From CAJAQL01 sp964442965 (GTDB lineage: Bacteria > Patescibacteriota > Minisyncoccia > UBA6257 > 2-01-FULL-56-20), in contig CAYUBE010000007.1 in NCBI GenBank assembly GCA_964442965.1, positions 1-35,752 of the forward strand: DNA of 35,752 bases, given 5' to 3'. How positions within the stretch are numbered: position 1 is the stretch's first letter; the number at the start of each line of letters is the position of its first letter. The notes below the pieces were generated by a model, which was not told the origin of the DNA, did not search any database, and worked only from the letters and a program-made list of their open reading frames with translations. A program made the position numbers and the translations under genes. Shown in pieces: positions 26,848-34,669 of the stretch.

Positions 26848-27300
26848 CTACTGCGCACCGGCTGCCGATCCACCGCCAGCCTGCCTGTTTCCCGGAGCAC
26901 TGCCCACTCCTCCGGAAAAACCATTTCCCGTCTGAACCTGAATAGACTGCGCCGTCAGACTCCCGTCGGAGTTCGCCGTTCCACCGATCATAACCCGCGT
27001 CCCTGCCGTAAGATTGCTCGCTGGAACGATCGTCGGTTTCATGACCTGGGTCGAGCTCGAGTAGAACACGACCTGCGAATTTCCGTTTGCAAGCGAAACT
27101 GTCATGCTGTTGCTGTCGACGGAAATGATCTGTCCTGAGACGAATCCGCCACCGGCGCGGCCAGCCGCACTGCGCGTCGAGCTCGCATAAGAACCCTTTG
27201 CTGTCGTCGAACTCGTGCCGCTCTTGCCATAGAGGATGCCTCCTATTAACGCAATGATAGCGATGATCGCCCAGATAATATGCACCTTATATTTTTTCAT
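26848..27300 (-). CDS. membrane-anchored DUF5666-like protein
   Basis: A short N-terminal anchor (YKVHIIWAIIAIIALIGGILYG) is followed by a Ser/Ala/Gly linker and a small beta-barrel domain: FVSGQIISVDSNSMTVSLANGNSQVVFYSSSTQV, then LTAGTRVMIGGTANSDGSLTAQSIQV, the pattern of DUF5666. The tail is Gly/Ala/Gln-rich. ATG at 27298-27300 gives 150 residues; a start 28 codons upstream would lie inside the hairpin at 27344-27402. It is the last gene of the efflux operon, and another DUF5666-like protein occurs near its start (31413-31880). The domain is exported; its function is not established. Confidence 0.75.
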   Translation of the reverse strand: MKKYKVHIIWAIIAIIALIGGILYGKSGTSSTTAKGSYASSTRSAAGRAGGGFVSGQIISVDSNSMTVSLANGNSQVVFYSSSTQVMKPTIVPASNLTAGTRVMIGGTANSDGSLTAQSIQVQTGNGFSGGVGSAPGNRQAGGGSAAGAQ

Positions 27301-27343
27301 AGTTATTTTTAAGTTATTTTCGACTTTTTTATTTGGTCGCCCT

Positions 27344-27402
27344 CGCGGAGGCAGAGGTCCGTGCTTTTTCACAAGTGGAAGCACGGATCGTCCGCCTCCG
27401 CG
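27344..27402. repeat. nested GC-rich hairpin between DUF5666-like and permease genes
   Basis: Outer arms CGCGGAGGC (27344-27352) and GCCTCCGCG (27394-27402) and inner arms GTCCGTGCTT (27357-27366) and AAGCACGGAT (27379-27388). The right part can also fold on itself as CGTCCGC/GCGGACG. No U tract; possibly an mRNA-stability element within the operon. Confidence 0.7.
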
Positions 27403-27422
27403 GACGATGACAATAACGATGT

Positions 27423-28667
27423 TTATTCATATCTTAACGCTTCGATCGGATTCAGTTTCGCCGCCCGGCGCGCGGGATAGTAACCAAACGCGATGCCAAT
27501 CAGAGCCGAAACGCCGAATGCGAGAAGGACAGAGCTCAAGGAAACGTCCGTGGTGGTGCCTGCAAAGAAGGATATGCCCCATGCGATCGCCCATCCAAGA
27601 AGAATCCCTATCGTTCCGCCACTGAAGGTCAGCGCGATCGATTCACCGAGAAACTGCAAAGTGACATCGCGTTCTTTTGCGCCGATCGCCTTACGGAGGC
27701 CGATCTCGCGCGTCCGCTCCGTGACCGTCGTAAGCATCATGTTCATAATGCCGATGCCGCCGACAAGGAGCGATATCGCGGCGATCGAAGCAAGGAGCGT
27801 CGTAAACGTTCCCGTCGTCGCGGACACCGCTGATACGACATCGGCCTGGTTCAGAATACTGAAATCCGCCTGCGTGGAATCCGAAATGTTATGGCGCTGG
27901 AGCAAGAGACTGGTCGCTGCCTGCTGAACCGTTGACATGGACCCCTGGTCCTGCACCTCCATATCGACCTCCGTCAGATAGGTGAGATTCCCCAAAAGAT
28001 AATGCTGTGCGGCCGTATAGGGCACGTAGATATAATTGTCCTGGCTCGCAAAACCGCTGCCGCCCTTCGCCACCGTAACGCCCACCACCGTAAAATCGTT
28101 GCCCTTAATTCTGATCACTTGGCCGATCGCCATGTCGTCCGTGGCACTCGCGTTCGCCGAGGGCGCAAAAAGAGTCTGAAGCACGGTCGGCCCGATGACC
28201 GCGATACGATTTGCACTTGAAACATCGGAATCGGTGACAAACGAGCCCTGGTCCAACTGCACATTCCTGACCTGCAGATAGGACGGCACCGTTCCCATGA
28301 CTGTCGTATTCGTATTCTCTCCTTTGTAGACCACCTGATATCGCCCCGAGATCTCCTGAGCCACCGCAGCAACGCCCGGTAACGCCGCCAGTGCCGTGGC
28401 ATCGTCGGGTGTCAACGTTTCGGCGCTTCCGTAACCGGAGCTCACGGTCGTTCCGATCGTCCTTTGGGAAAGCGGCGTCACCATTAAAAGATTCGCGCCG
28501 AGCGATTGGATGCTCGCCTGAACCGACGCCTGCGTTCCCGCACCGATTGCCACCATTGCGATCACTGACGCGATGCCGATCACGATGCCAAGCATCGTGA
28601 GGCCTGAACGCACCTTATTCACGGTGATCGCGTTATAAACTTCCTCAATAAGATCGCTGAATTGCAT
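27423..28667 (-). CDS. MacB-like ABC transporter permease
   Basis: 414 residues with the type VII exporter layout: a first transmembrane segment (about 20-42, VRSGLTMLGIVIGIASVIAMVAIGAG), a large extracytoplasmic MacB periplasmic core domain (45-270, SLGANLLMVTPLSQRTIG, VAQEISGRYQVVYKG), then three C-terminal segments of the FtsX domain with AISLLVGGIGIMNMMLTTVTERTREIGLRKAIGAKERDVTLQFLGES. Works with the ATPase and adaptor encoded immediately upstream. MacB-type systems use a long periplasmic stalk to move peptides, lipids or drugs; the substrate here is unknown. GIGIMNMML and REIGLRKAIGA are the family hallmarks. Confidence 0.92.
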   Translation of the reverse strand: MQFSDLIEEVYNAITVNKVRSGLTMLGIVIGIASVIAMVAIGAGTQASVQASIQSLGANLLMVTPLSQRTIGTTVSSGYGSAETLTPDDATALAALPGVAAVAQEISGRYQVVYKGENTNTTVMGTVPSYLQVRNVQLDQGSFVTDSDVSSANRIAVIGPTVLQTLFAPSANASATDDMAIGQVIRIKGNDFTVVGVTVAKGGSGFASQDNYIYVPYTAAQHYLLGNLTYLTEVDMEVQDQGSMSTVQQAATSLLLQRHNISDSTQADFSILNQADVVSAVSATTGTFTTLLASIAAISLLVGGIGIMNMMLTTVTERTREIGLRKAIGAKERDVTLQFLGESIALTFSGGTIGILLGWAIAWGISFFAGTTTDVSLSSVLLAFGVSALIGIAFGYYPARRAAKLNPIEALRYE

Positions 28668-28678
28668 TTTTTTATTAC

Positions 28679-28706
28679 TGAATCATGAATCTCGATTCAT
28701 GATTCA
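28679..28706. repeat. perfect 13-bp palindrome of GAATC words
   Basis: TGAATCATGAATC (28679-28691) and GATTCATGATTCA (28694-28706) in the ABC ATPase to permease spacer. It reads as tandem ATTCATG words, one arm the reverse complement of the other. Confidence 0.8.
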
Positions 28707-28710
28707 AGAA

Positions 28711-29439
28711 TCATTTTATGGCTGCTTCTTTTCCCGCAACCCGCTTATGATGGTTTGCCTCATCTTTCAAAATATTACCGTCGAGAATATGGATGATCCG
28801 GTCGGCGTGCTCCGCGACATACTGCTCGTGCGTGATAAGCACGACGGTTTTCCCGTGTTCCATATTGAGCGATTGGAACGTATGGAGTACAACATCGCCC
28901 GTCTTTGAATCAAGATTGCCGGTCGGCTCGTCAGCGAGAATCATCGCCGGATCGTTCACGAGCGACCGCGCGATCGCAACCCGCTGCATCATGCCGCCCG
29001 AGATCTGGTTTGAATGGTATTGCCACGCATCCTCCGGAAACGCAGAATCGCGAAGCGCCTTCTCGGCGGTTTTCGCGCGCACCTCCTTGGGAACGCCGGC
29101 ATAGATCAGCGGCAATTCGACGTTCCGCAAAACCGTCGTGCGCGGAAGCAGATTGAACGACTGGAACACAAATCCAATCTTCTCCATACGGATATCAGCA
29201 AGTTCGTTCTCCGAGAGCTTCGCCACGTTTTTGCCGTCAAGAAAGTAATCGCCGCTCGTCGGCGTATCGAGTGCTCCTAAAATATGCATCAGGGTCGACT
29301 TGCCGGAACCCGACGGCCCCATGATCGCGACAAACTCGCCCTCGTCCACGGAGAATGTTATTCCCTTCAAGACCTGGGTAGTCATCTCCCCGTTCGCATA
29401 AGACTTTGTGATATTCCGGCAATCGATGATTTTTTTCAT
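28711..29439 (-). CDS. MacB/LolD-type ABC transporter ATPase
   Basis: 242 residues with all ABC motifs: Walker A GPSGSGKST (41-49), Q loop around Gln93 (VFQSFNLLPR), signature ISGGMMQR (146-153), Walker B MILADEPTGNLD (166-177) and the H loop in VLITHE. FNLLPRTTVLRNVELPLIYAGV and DEPTGNLD are typical of the LolD/MacB/FtsE group. The signature starts ISGG instead of LSGG. I chose ATG 29437-29439 because AGGA lies about 8 nt upstream and homologs start with a short Met-Ile strand; an earlier start would add 13 residues. Energises the permease next to it. Confidence 0.93.
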   Translation of the reverse strand: MKKIIDCRNITKSYANGEMTTQVLKGITFSVDEGEFVAIMGPSGSGKSTLMHILGALDTPTSGDYFLDGKNVAKLSENELADIRMEKIGFVFQSFNLLPRTTVLRNVELPLIYAGVPKEVRAKTAEKALRDSAFPEDAWQYHSNQISGGMMQRVAIARSLVNDPAMILADEPTGNLDSKTGDVVLHTFQSLNMEHGKTVVLITHEQYVAEHADRIIHILDGNILKDEANHHKRVAGKEAAIK

Positions 29440-29460
29440 AGGATTTTTCCTGATGATTGG

Positions 29461-29487
29461 AGTTCGACTTCGAAGCAAAGTCGAACT
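29461..29487. repeat. perfect 10-bp hairpin of AGTTCGACTT words
   Basis: AGTTCGACTT (29461-29470) and AAGTCGAACT (29478-29487), loop of 7. It lies between the adaptor gene stop and the ATPase start. Related words form the hairpin at 21765-21795. Confidence 0.8.
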
Positions 29488-29493
29488 TCGGCT

Positions 29494-31335
29494 TTATGGC
29501 ACGGCCACCCTCGCGCCACCGCCACCACCACCGCCGCCGAAACCACCACCGCCGCCAAGCGTCCGAAGCGCACTCGTGTTTAGTGTCGAACCGGCCGATG
29601 CTGATGCTCCCGTGGTACCCGTCGTTGATTTTATGGTCTGTGCGATGATCTGATCGCCTACTTGCATACCGGATGTTATTTCCGTCTCGGTGTCGTTCGC
29701 GATGCCGACCGTTACCGGAACGAGGCGCGGCGCTTCCAGAAGCACAATCCCACCAGCGCTCGACGAAGCGATCTCGGCGTCAGAAACCGGAGATGACGGC
29801 TCGAGAACGTAACTCGAACTTCCCTGCGTGGTCACCGCCGCATTCGGCACCGTGATGACATCCTGATCGGCTTGCGTCACGATATTTGCCGTCACGCTCA
29901 TGCCGGGTTTTACCTGATCATTCGATTGTGCAAGCGCCACCTGCGCATTGTAATCGACGACGCCCTGACTCACCGTCCCCACCGGATCAAGCTCGACGAC
30001 CTGGCCAGCAACTGAGAGGTTAGGTAACGCATCAAAGGTCATCGTCGCCTTGTCGCCAACCTGCACCTTGGCAGCATCAATCTCGTTCAGCGTCACTTCG
30101 GCAACCTGGCTCTGTCCGACAATGGTAACCGCAGGCGACGGCACGTCTTCGCCCACTACGGCGCCAATCGCCGAAACGACGCCGTCAATCGGGGCACGGA
30201 TATAACAATCGTCGAGATTCGTCTGTGCCGTCTGTAGAGAAAGTTCTTGTTGCTGAATCGATAATTGACTTGACTGAACGTCGATCGGATCAGGGCCAGA
30301 AAGAAGCGTGGCAAGCGACGAACTTGCCTCGTTCAGAGAAAGGCTGGCATTCGTGAGGCTCGTCTTGTCATTGCTGATTGTATTTACCGTGTTCGCGAGC
30401 GACGAAACATCACTGCTCACCGTATTGGTGTAACCGCTCATGTTGGTCTGGAACGTATTTGTGATGGTGGGCAATTGAAAACCATTTCCCGTCGGATAAT
30501 TGTTAACGATATAGTTCAGAAGATCTTTTATCGATTTCACGGATTCACTCACGGTTTGCGAGGTATGGTACGTTTCCGCAAAGAGGGCGTCGAGTGTCGC
30601 CGGATCGGACGTCCGGCTAGCCGCATAGTAATCCGCGAGGTTCTGTTCATATGCCGCAGAGGCGGCGGTATAGGATGCGAGAACGGCGTCCCGGTAGGGC
30701 AATGCTGACGTGGTGAGATAGCTTGGCATGAGGTTAACGTATGCATCGGGATCGTTCTGCGATTTGGAAATGTCATTTCCCGTCACAAACGATTTTAACC
30801 CGGCCATCACGGTCTGAAAATCAACGAATGCACTTGACACCGAATCAAATCCTGACTGGTAATCCTTCTCGAGCGTCGAGGATGCCGCAACGACATTCTG
30901 CTCGTCCTGCGTAACCCCGTTTTGATCCTGAAGAAGCGTCGTGGTCGCCGGCGCCTCGGTCAATTTCGAAAGTGAAAGTTCAGATGATTGCAGTGAAAGC
31001 TTTGCTTGTGCGAGCGCACGAGCTTCGTTCGTTGTGTCAAGCGTGACGAGCAGCTGACCCGCCGTAACCTGATCGCCCACCTTCACGGAAATCCCTGTCA
31101 CGGTTTCTGTGACCTGGGGCTTTACGCCGATCGTCGTCAGTGCCTGCATCTGGCCGCTTCCCGAAACCGACGCAATGACGGTTCCGGTCGTCGCCTTTTC
31201 CACGACATACTTCGTGACCGCGCCGCTGGGTCGGGAAGAGGCGTACCACCAATATCCGCCGCCGACAAGGACAATTGCGCCGACGATGCTGATTATTTTA
31301 TGGCCAGTGATGAAAGATAAAATTTTTTTGAACAT
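29494..31335 (-). CDS. MacA/HlyD-like membrane fusion (adaptor) protein with expanded coiled coil
   Basis: An N-terminal membrane segment (about 14-31) is followed by the lipoyl/barrel-sandwich half YVVEKATTGTVIASVSGSGQMQALTTIGVKPQVTETVTGISVKVGDQVTAGQLLVTLD, a helical hairpin that is unusually long (about 115-375, with many Ser/Thr and an internal VTGN..YVNLMPSYL region), the returning half CYIRAPIDGVVSAIGAVVGEDV and the beta-barrel parts VTLNEIDAAKVQVGDKATMTFDALPNLSVAGQVVELDPVG. It ends in a Gly-rich tail (GGGGFGGGGGGGG). At 613 residues it is longer than MacA (about 370). In a single-membrane cell the adaptor would reach across the wall. Partner of the ATPase and permease. Confidence 0.85.
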   Translation of the reverse strand: MFKKILSFITGHKIISIVGAIVLVGGGYWWYASSRPSGAVTKYVVEKATTGTVIASVSGSGQMQALTTIGVKPQVTETVTGISVKVGDQVTAGQLLVTLDTTNEARALAQAKLSLQSSELSLSKLTEAPATTTLLQDQNGVTQDEQNVVAASSTLEKDYQSGFDSVSSAFVDFQTVMAGLKSFVTGNDISKSQNDPDAYVNLMPSYLTTSALPYRDAVLASYTAASAAYEQNLADYYAASRTSDPATLDALFAETYHTSQTVSESVKSIKDLLNYIVNNYPTGNGFQLPTITNTFQTNMSGYTNTVSSDVSSLANTVNTISNDKTSLTNASLSLNEASSSLATLLSGPDPIDVQSSQLSIQQQELSLQTAQTNLDDCYIRAPIDGVVSAIGAVVGEDVPSPAVTIVGQSQVAEVTLNEIDAAKVQVGDKATMTFDALPNLSVAGQVVELDPVGTVSQGVVDYNAQVALAQSNDQVKPGMSVTANIVTQADQDVITVPNAAVTTQGSSSYVLEPSSPVSDAEIASSSAGGIVLLEAPRLVPVTVGIANDTETEITSGMQVGDQIIAQTIKSTTGTTGASASAGSTLNTSALRTLGGGGGFGGGGGGGGARVAVP

Positions 31336-31412
31336 AGATGAGGTGATGTACGGTTGACCGGATCCAACCTTGAATATATTTTGTAAACCCGGAATGGAAA
31401 ACTCCCACGCAG

Positions 31413-31880
31413 CTAAGGCTGGACCATACTTCCGCTACCCGGCCCGGGCGCAGGGAATACCCTTATAAAATGCGCTTCGACCTGACCTTCCGTATTCGGT
31501 GCGCCAATGACAACCACACGGTCGCCGACCATGAGGGCACCGAGAGGGATGACTTCGTCCATCTTTTTAATGATGGTATCGGGCGCCACCACAATCGACT
31601 GTTCATCATTGTCACCGTCGTTTACGGAAAACGTCGAGCTCGCAACGCCAATGACCGTTCCCACGGCACCATGCATGCTTCCGCCCCCCGTTTGCGGAAT
31701 CATCCCGCGGGGATACGGACCCGAAAAATTAACCTCATAATTCCTCCCCCATTCCGACGCGAAAATGGCCTTCTGATAGCCTACCGAAACACCCAATCCA
31801 AATCCCAGAAAAAAAATGACAATAACCGAGAGAATCCCTCCTGCCCATCGTACCCATCGCGACTTCAGGATATCTTTCAT
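31413..31880 (-). CDS. membrane-anchored DUF5666-like protein
   Basis: One N-terminal transmembrane segment (WVRWAGGILSVIVIFFLGFGLGVSVGY, about 9-35), then a linker and a DUF5666-type barrel: HGAVGTVIGVASSTFSVNDGDNDEQSIVVAPDTIIKKM, then ALMVGDRVVVIGAPNTEGQVEAHFIRVF. The protein is 155 residues. Its stop is 77 nt before the adaptor gene start, and its start overlaps the stop of the upstream anti-sigma candidate by 4 nt, so the two are translationally linked. The same domain type appears again at the other end of the operon. Confidence 0.75.
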   Translation of the reverse strand: MKDILKSRWVRWAGGILSVIVIFFLGFGLGVSVGYQKAIFASEWGRNYEVNFSGPYPRGMIPQTGGGSMHGAVGTVIGVASSTFSVNDGDNDEQSIVVAPDTIIKKMDEVIPLGALMVGDRVVVIGAPNTEGQVEAHFIRVFPAPGPGSGSMVQP

Positions 31881-32305
31881 GAAAATGAGGGAGCGGTAAA
31901 TTTACTATGGCGTACGACCAGCGCTTTACTTATAAGACGCGCAGCAAAACAGATCGCAAAACCAATACTCGCGAGACAGAACGCCGCGGATATCGCCGGA
32001 AACGATTCAGCGAGAGATAAGAATACCTCGTGGATATTCGCAATGGCAAACGAGAAGTCGGAGCGGAAGAGGGATATAAAAGAAAGAAAACCTGACCGCG
32101 AAAGTTCGTTATCAAAATCCATCGTGCTCATGATGGTTGCCCCAAGAGATATAAAAAGGAACATACCCGAAACAACAACCTGTCGAAAGGCTTTTTTTCG
32201 TTCCTCTTTTTCGATCGAACGCAAAATCCTCGCCGTGAGGTTCACGGGAGGCTCGGGAGCATTGCAAAGAATTTTGTTACTGCGATCGTTCTGCGTATTC
32301 TGCAT
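31877..32305 (-). CDS. membrane protein, anti-sigma factor candidate
   Basis: 142 residues from ATG 32303-32305. The cytosolic N-terminus (about 1-40) includes PPVNLTARILRSIEKEERKKAFRQ, a pattern often seen just before the membrane segment of anti-sigma proteins; two hydrophobic segments follow (VVVSGMFLFISLGATIMS and AFCLASIGFAICFAARLI). A zinc-binding HxxxCxxC motif is absent, so it is not a classic ZAS anti-sigma. Its place directly after an ECF sigma gene is the best argument. A longer frame up to 32428 overlaps the sigma gene and carries no recognisable sequence, so the shorter start is preferred. Confidence 0.55.
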   Translation of the reverse strand: MQNTQNDRSNKILCNAPEPPVNLTARILRSIEKEERKKAFRQVVVSGMFLFISLGATIMSTMDFDNELSRSGFLSFISLFRSDFSFAIANIHEVFLSLAESFPAISAAFCLASIGFAICFAARLISKALVVRHSKFTAPSFS

Positions 32306-32411
32306 GATAATAGTAGAACCCGCCCCGGGTAAAAACCGTCCGAAAACGTCTCCGGGGCAAGTTCTGTCACATAATACGGCCCCCTTGATCCTTTTGGTGC
32401 AATGGACGGCG

Positions 32412-33011
32412 TCAATGGTTGATCGCAAATTCCTCTCCGTCCACCATATTCTTCAAGAGTGCGAGGCCTCGGCGATGACGGCTTTTCACCGTATCAACCG
32501 GTTCGTGAAGGCGCTCAGCGATCTCCCTGAATTTCAGATTGTCGGTATACCGCATGACCATAACATCACGGTATCGCTCCGGCAATTCAGCGAGCACCCG
32601 ATCAAAATTTTTTTTGAGAAGACCCCTGTCAAACGCGGCATCCGAAGTGTCTGCGATAGCGACATATGGCGCAAGAATGGCTTCAATAGCATCATCCTCT
32701 TCTCCTAACAACGAAAACGGCAGGGTTTTCTTTTTCTTTAAGAAATCAAGCGAGGCATTTTTCGCGATGGCAAAAAGCCACGTCTTAAAATTCTTGGACT
32801 GATCAAACTTTTTTAAATTCTTCCAAACGCGGAGGAAGGTCTCCTGAGCGATATCCTCGGCATCCGGTCCGTTCCGCACATAACGGTAAGAAAACTTGTA
32901 AATAGGGCTCACGTAGCGTTCGACGAGGAGCGAAAAAGCACCGTGGTCCTCGGCGAGCGCGGCAATAACGAGATCAAGGTCCGTTTTTCCAGATGATGGC
33001 ATATCTTCCAT
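32412..33011 (-). CDS. ECF (group 4) sigma-70 family factor
   Basis: 199 residues with region 2 (AFSLLVERYVSPIYKFSYRYVRNGPDAEDIAQETFLRVWKNLKKFDQSKNFKTWLFAIAKNASLDFLKKKK) and region 4 (LPERYRDVMVMRYTDNLKFREIAERLHEPVDTVKSRHRRGLALLKN) separated by an acidic linker, and no region 1.1 or 3. It heads the operon with the anti-sigma candidate and efflux genes, a common layout for stress-responsive export. Promoter TATACT at 33019-33024 ends 7 nt before ATG 33011 and a second one lies at 33014-33019. Confidence 0.92.
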   Translation of the reverse strand: MEDMPSSGKTDLDLVIAALAEDHGAFSLLVERYVSPIYKFSYRYVRNGPDAEDIAQETFLRVWKNLKKFDQSKNFKTWLFAIAKNASLDFLKKKKTLPFSLLGEEDDAIEAILAPYVAIADTSDAAFDRGLLKKNFDRVLAELPERYRDVMVMRYTDNLKFREIAERLHEPVDTVKSRHRRGLALLKNMVDGEEFAINH

Positions 33012-33013
33012 AG

Positions 33014-33043
33014 AGTATAGTATAGCATAAATCTATGAATCAA
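33014..33043 (-). promoter_or_regulatory. promoter of the ECF sigma operon
   Basis: TTGATT (33038-33043), 18 nt, TATACT (33014-33019); an overlapping second TATACT (33019-33024) ends 7 nt before the ATG. These are housekeeping-type hexamers, not the AAC/GTC type of many ECF autoregulated promoters. The -35 lies within the hairpin loop at 33025-33052. Confidence 0.55.
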
Positions 33044-33052
33044 GATTTATGC
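33025..33052. repeat. hairpin at the sigma-operon promoter
   Basis: GCATAAATCT (33025-33034) and AGATTTATGC (33043-33052) pair perfectly, loop ATGAATCA. Word family GATTC/AATC. Confidence 0.75.
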
Positions 33053-33053
33053 A

Positions 33054-33503
33054 TCATTTTCTTTCATACGTTCCCACTAATTCCGCTTCGGCGAGAATGT
33101 GTCCGGCAATGGCTGCTTCCATATTGAGCAACTCTGCTCCAGGCAACAGGTCGAGCATACTATCGAGCGCATAAAGTTTGAAATAGTAATGGTGAACACC
33201 GTGACCGAGAGGAGGACAGGGTCCGACATACTGGGTCGAGTGACTTCCGTTTGCTCCCTCAACAGCACCGGGCGGAACACTCTCTTCTTTGATGAGCGTT
33301 GTCTTAGGGTCAATGTTCCAGACCAGCCAATGCGTGAAACCGCCCGATCGCGGCGCATCGGGATCATGCATAACGAGCGCTAAGCTCACGGCACCCTCCG
33401 GCACATTCTGGATTTGAAGTTCGGGATTGATGTCGCCGCCGTCACAGGTAAACTTCTTGGGAACCTGTGCGCCATTTTGGAATGAAGGACTGGTGATGAA
33501 CAT
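33054..33503 (-). CDS. YbhB/YbcL-family PEBP-like protein
   Basis: 149 residues of the bacterial Raf-kinase-inhibitor-like (PEBP) family: ITSPSFQNGAQVPKKFTCDGGDINPELQIQNVPEGAVSLALVMHDPDAP, THWLVWNIDPKTTLIKE, YVGPCPPLGHGVHHYYFKLYALD. The DPDAP and GPCPP(L)GHG..HHY motifs that line the anion pocket are intact. Molecular function is unsettled; a small-ligand or signalling role is known only for eukaryotic relatives. It stands between two word-repeat hairpins. Confidence 0.93.
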   Translation of the reverse strand: MFITSPSFQNGAQVPKKFTCDGGDINPELQIQNVPEGAVSLALVMHDPDAPRSGGFTHWLVWNIDPKTTLIKEESVPPGAVEGANGSHSTQYVGPCPPLGHGVHHYYFKLYALDSMLDLLPGAELLNMEAAIAGHILAEAELVGTYERK

Positions 33504-33504
33504 G

Positions 33505-33589
33505 TTTAGTGTTGTAGTGTTGTAAGACTATAATGGTTTTAATCCTCCAATATTATATCCATTACAACCCTACAACACTACGACACAAT
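33505..33589. repeat. intergenic inverted repeat of GTGTTGTA words
   Basis: Left arm 33505-33536 (TTTAGTGTTGTAGTGTTGTA then TAATGG) and right arm 33559-33589 (CCATTACAACCC then TACAACACTACGACAC). About 26 of 31 positions pair. It fills the spacer between the DUF4258-like stop and the PEBP start. Same words as 1139-1217. Confidence 0.8.
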
Positions 33590-33597
33590 ATCTCTTT

Positions 33598-34050
33598 TCA
33601 ATTTTTTCCTTTGAGAAACTCCCTGTATTCCCTCCGTAACGCATCCATCGCAGTGTCGCTCTTCGGCCGCGTCATGCCGGGATATCGCCATGCGCTGATG
33701 ATCTTCCGCTGTTTCCCGAGATCCTGCACCATGACCCATATTTCCTGAGACCAGGATTCCTTTGGTTTCATATTGTTTCCTTCCAATGGCACGGCCGACT
33801 TGAAACGCAGAGGCATCCTCCGATTCCGCTCCGCATTTCGTTGCGGAGCCTCACTCAGGACAGTTTCCGTGCGGGTACGTACGGAAACCGGCTGCATCAT
33901 GGCGACGGTTTTCGGTGCGACGCCTTCTTCGATCCGTTTCGGCGAGTGGATCACACGCATGACCCGCTGTTCGGACAGCCGGTAAAATGCCATCTTCGCC
34001 TGCGCGTGGCGCGTCCAGGAAATCTGCTTCGATCTGGAAATAAACGGCAT
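33598..34050 (-). CDS. DUF4258-like protein with an in-frame double-hairpin insertion
   Basis: 150 residues. The start SWTRHAQAKMAFYRLSEQRVMRVIHSPKRIEEG resembles DUF4258 and toxin-like small proteins (HAQ.KM...LSE..V..V...P), and the end (EIWVMVQD, KKIISAWRYPGM) fits a conserved Patescibacteria variant. Between them, residues about 50-80 (SVRTRTETVLSEAPQRNAERN) are encoded by two perfect stem-loops (33828-33849 and 33863-33888), which looks like inserted palindromic DNA that kept the frame. TATAAT (34057-34062) ends 6 nt before the ATG and abuts the stop of the upstream gene. Function unknown. Confidence 0.65.
   Translation of the reverse strand: MPFISRSKQISWTRHAQAKMAFYRLSEQRVMRVIHSPKRIEEGVAPKTVAMMQPVSVRTRTETVLSEAPQRNAERNRRMPLRFKSAVPLEGNNMKPKESWSQEIWVMVQDLGKQRKIISAWRYPGMTRPKSDTAMDALRREYREFLKGKN
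33828..33888. repeat. two stem-loops inside the DUF4258-like gene
   Basis: GCTCCGCA/TGCGGAGC (33828-33835 with 33842-33849) and GTTTCCGT/ACGGAAAC (33863-33870 with 33881-33888), both perfect 8-bp stems in coding DNA. Confidence 0.75.
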
Positions 34051-34056
34051 GAAATG

Positions 34057-34062
34057 ATTATA
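34057..34062 (-). promoter_or_regulatory. TATAAT -10 of the DUF4258-like gene, leaderless layout
   Basis: A perfect -10 ends 6 nt before the ATG at 34050. No clear -35 at normal spacing. Confidence 0.45.
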
Positions 34063-34596
34063 TCATCGATTCGCCCCTAAAACCTTTTCAATAATATCCA
34101 GATATTCTTCGCGTAACGCCTCTGCGGTGCCGACCTCAAGAACCTCATCGTTCAATGTGGTTGCCGATTCGGTCCAGTTGTAACTGCCCAGAGCATAGGC
34201 ATTGTCCGTAACAAGCATTTTAAGGTGCATAATCCCCGGTGCGTGTTTTTGGAATTCAACAGAAATGCCGGCTTGTTCCAATTCTTGTACAATGCGTGCC
34301 TGGGCTCCATCCCGCGACTGGCCGGCATCCATGATCCCCTGAACCTCAAGCCCGCGTTCTTTTGCTTGGATTAAAGCGTTCGCAATATTCTCCTTGGTAA
34401 ACTCATAGATCGCAAAATATACATACTTATTCGCGTTATCAATGAGATTTACAACCGCCTGATCGTTCTGTTTTTCGTCCAAACTATAGAGAACGGTAAA
34501 ATCCCGCAGGGTGACTGGTCCGGCTGTTTCATAACCAACAAGAACACCCGCAACGCCGACCATGCCGAAGAGAAAAAGCTTTTTTACCATACCCAT
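34063..34596 (-). CDS. phospholipase D-like protein with one HKD motif
   Basis: 177 residues. A hydrophobic N-terminus (about 4-24) could be a signal or anchor. A single PLD domain follows: VNLIDNANKYVYFAIYEFTKENIANALIQAKERGLEVQGIMDAGQ, then the HKD motif HLKMLVTDNAYALGSYNWTESA (His124, Lys126, Asp131). One-motif proteins such as the Nuc endonuclease work as dimers, so a nuclease exported or anchored at the surface is plausible; a lipase role is not excluded. Promoter TTGCGG (34625-34630), 16 nt, TAAGAT (34603-34608) ends 6 nt before the ATG. Confidence 0.85.
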   Translation of the reverse strand: MGMVKKLFLFGMVGVAGVLVGYETAGPVTLRDFTVLYSLDEKQNDQAVVNLIDNANKYVYFAIYEFTKENIANALIQAKERGLEVQGIMDAGQSRDGAQARIVQELEQAGISVEFQKHAPGIMHLKMLVTDNAYALGSYNWTESATTLNDEVLEVGTAEALREEYLDIIEKVLGANR

Positions 34597-34602
34597 CCTG
34601 CC

Positions 34603-34630
34603 ATCTTAAAACACGGCGCGATAACCGCAA
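34603..34630 (-). promoter_or_regulatory. promoter of the PLD-like gene, leaderless layout
   Basis: TTGCGG, 16-nt spacer, TAAGAT, then 6 nt to the ATG at 34596. Confidence 0.55.
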
Positions 34631-34669
34631 GATTCTTTTAAGAGAAATTTAATGAGCCGCTACAACTCA

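Noticed and set aside
31470..32708. Plus-strand open frame of 412 codons
   Set aside because: It lies antisense to three minus-strand genes with clear domain features (DUF5666-like, anti-sigma candidate, ECF sigma). Its composition is that of a shadow frame.
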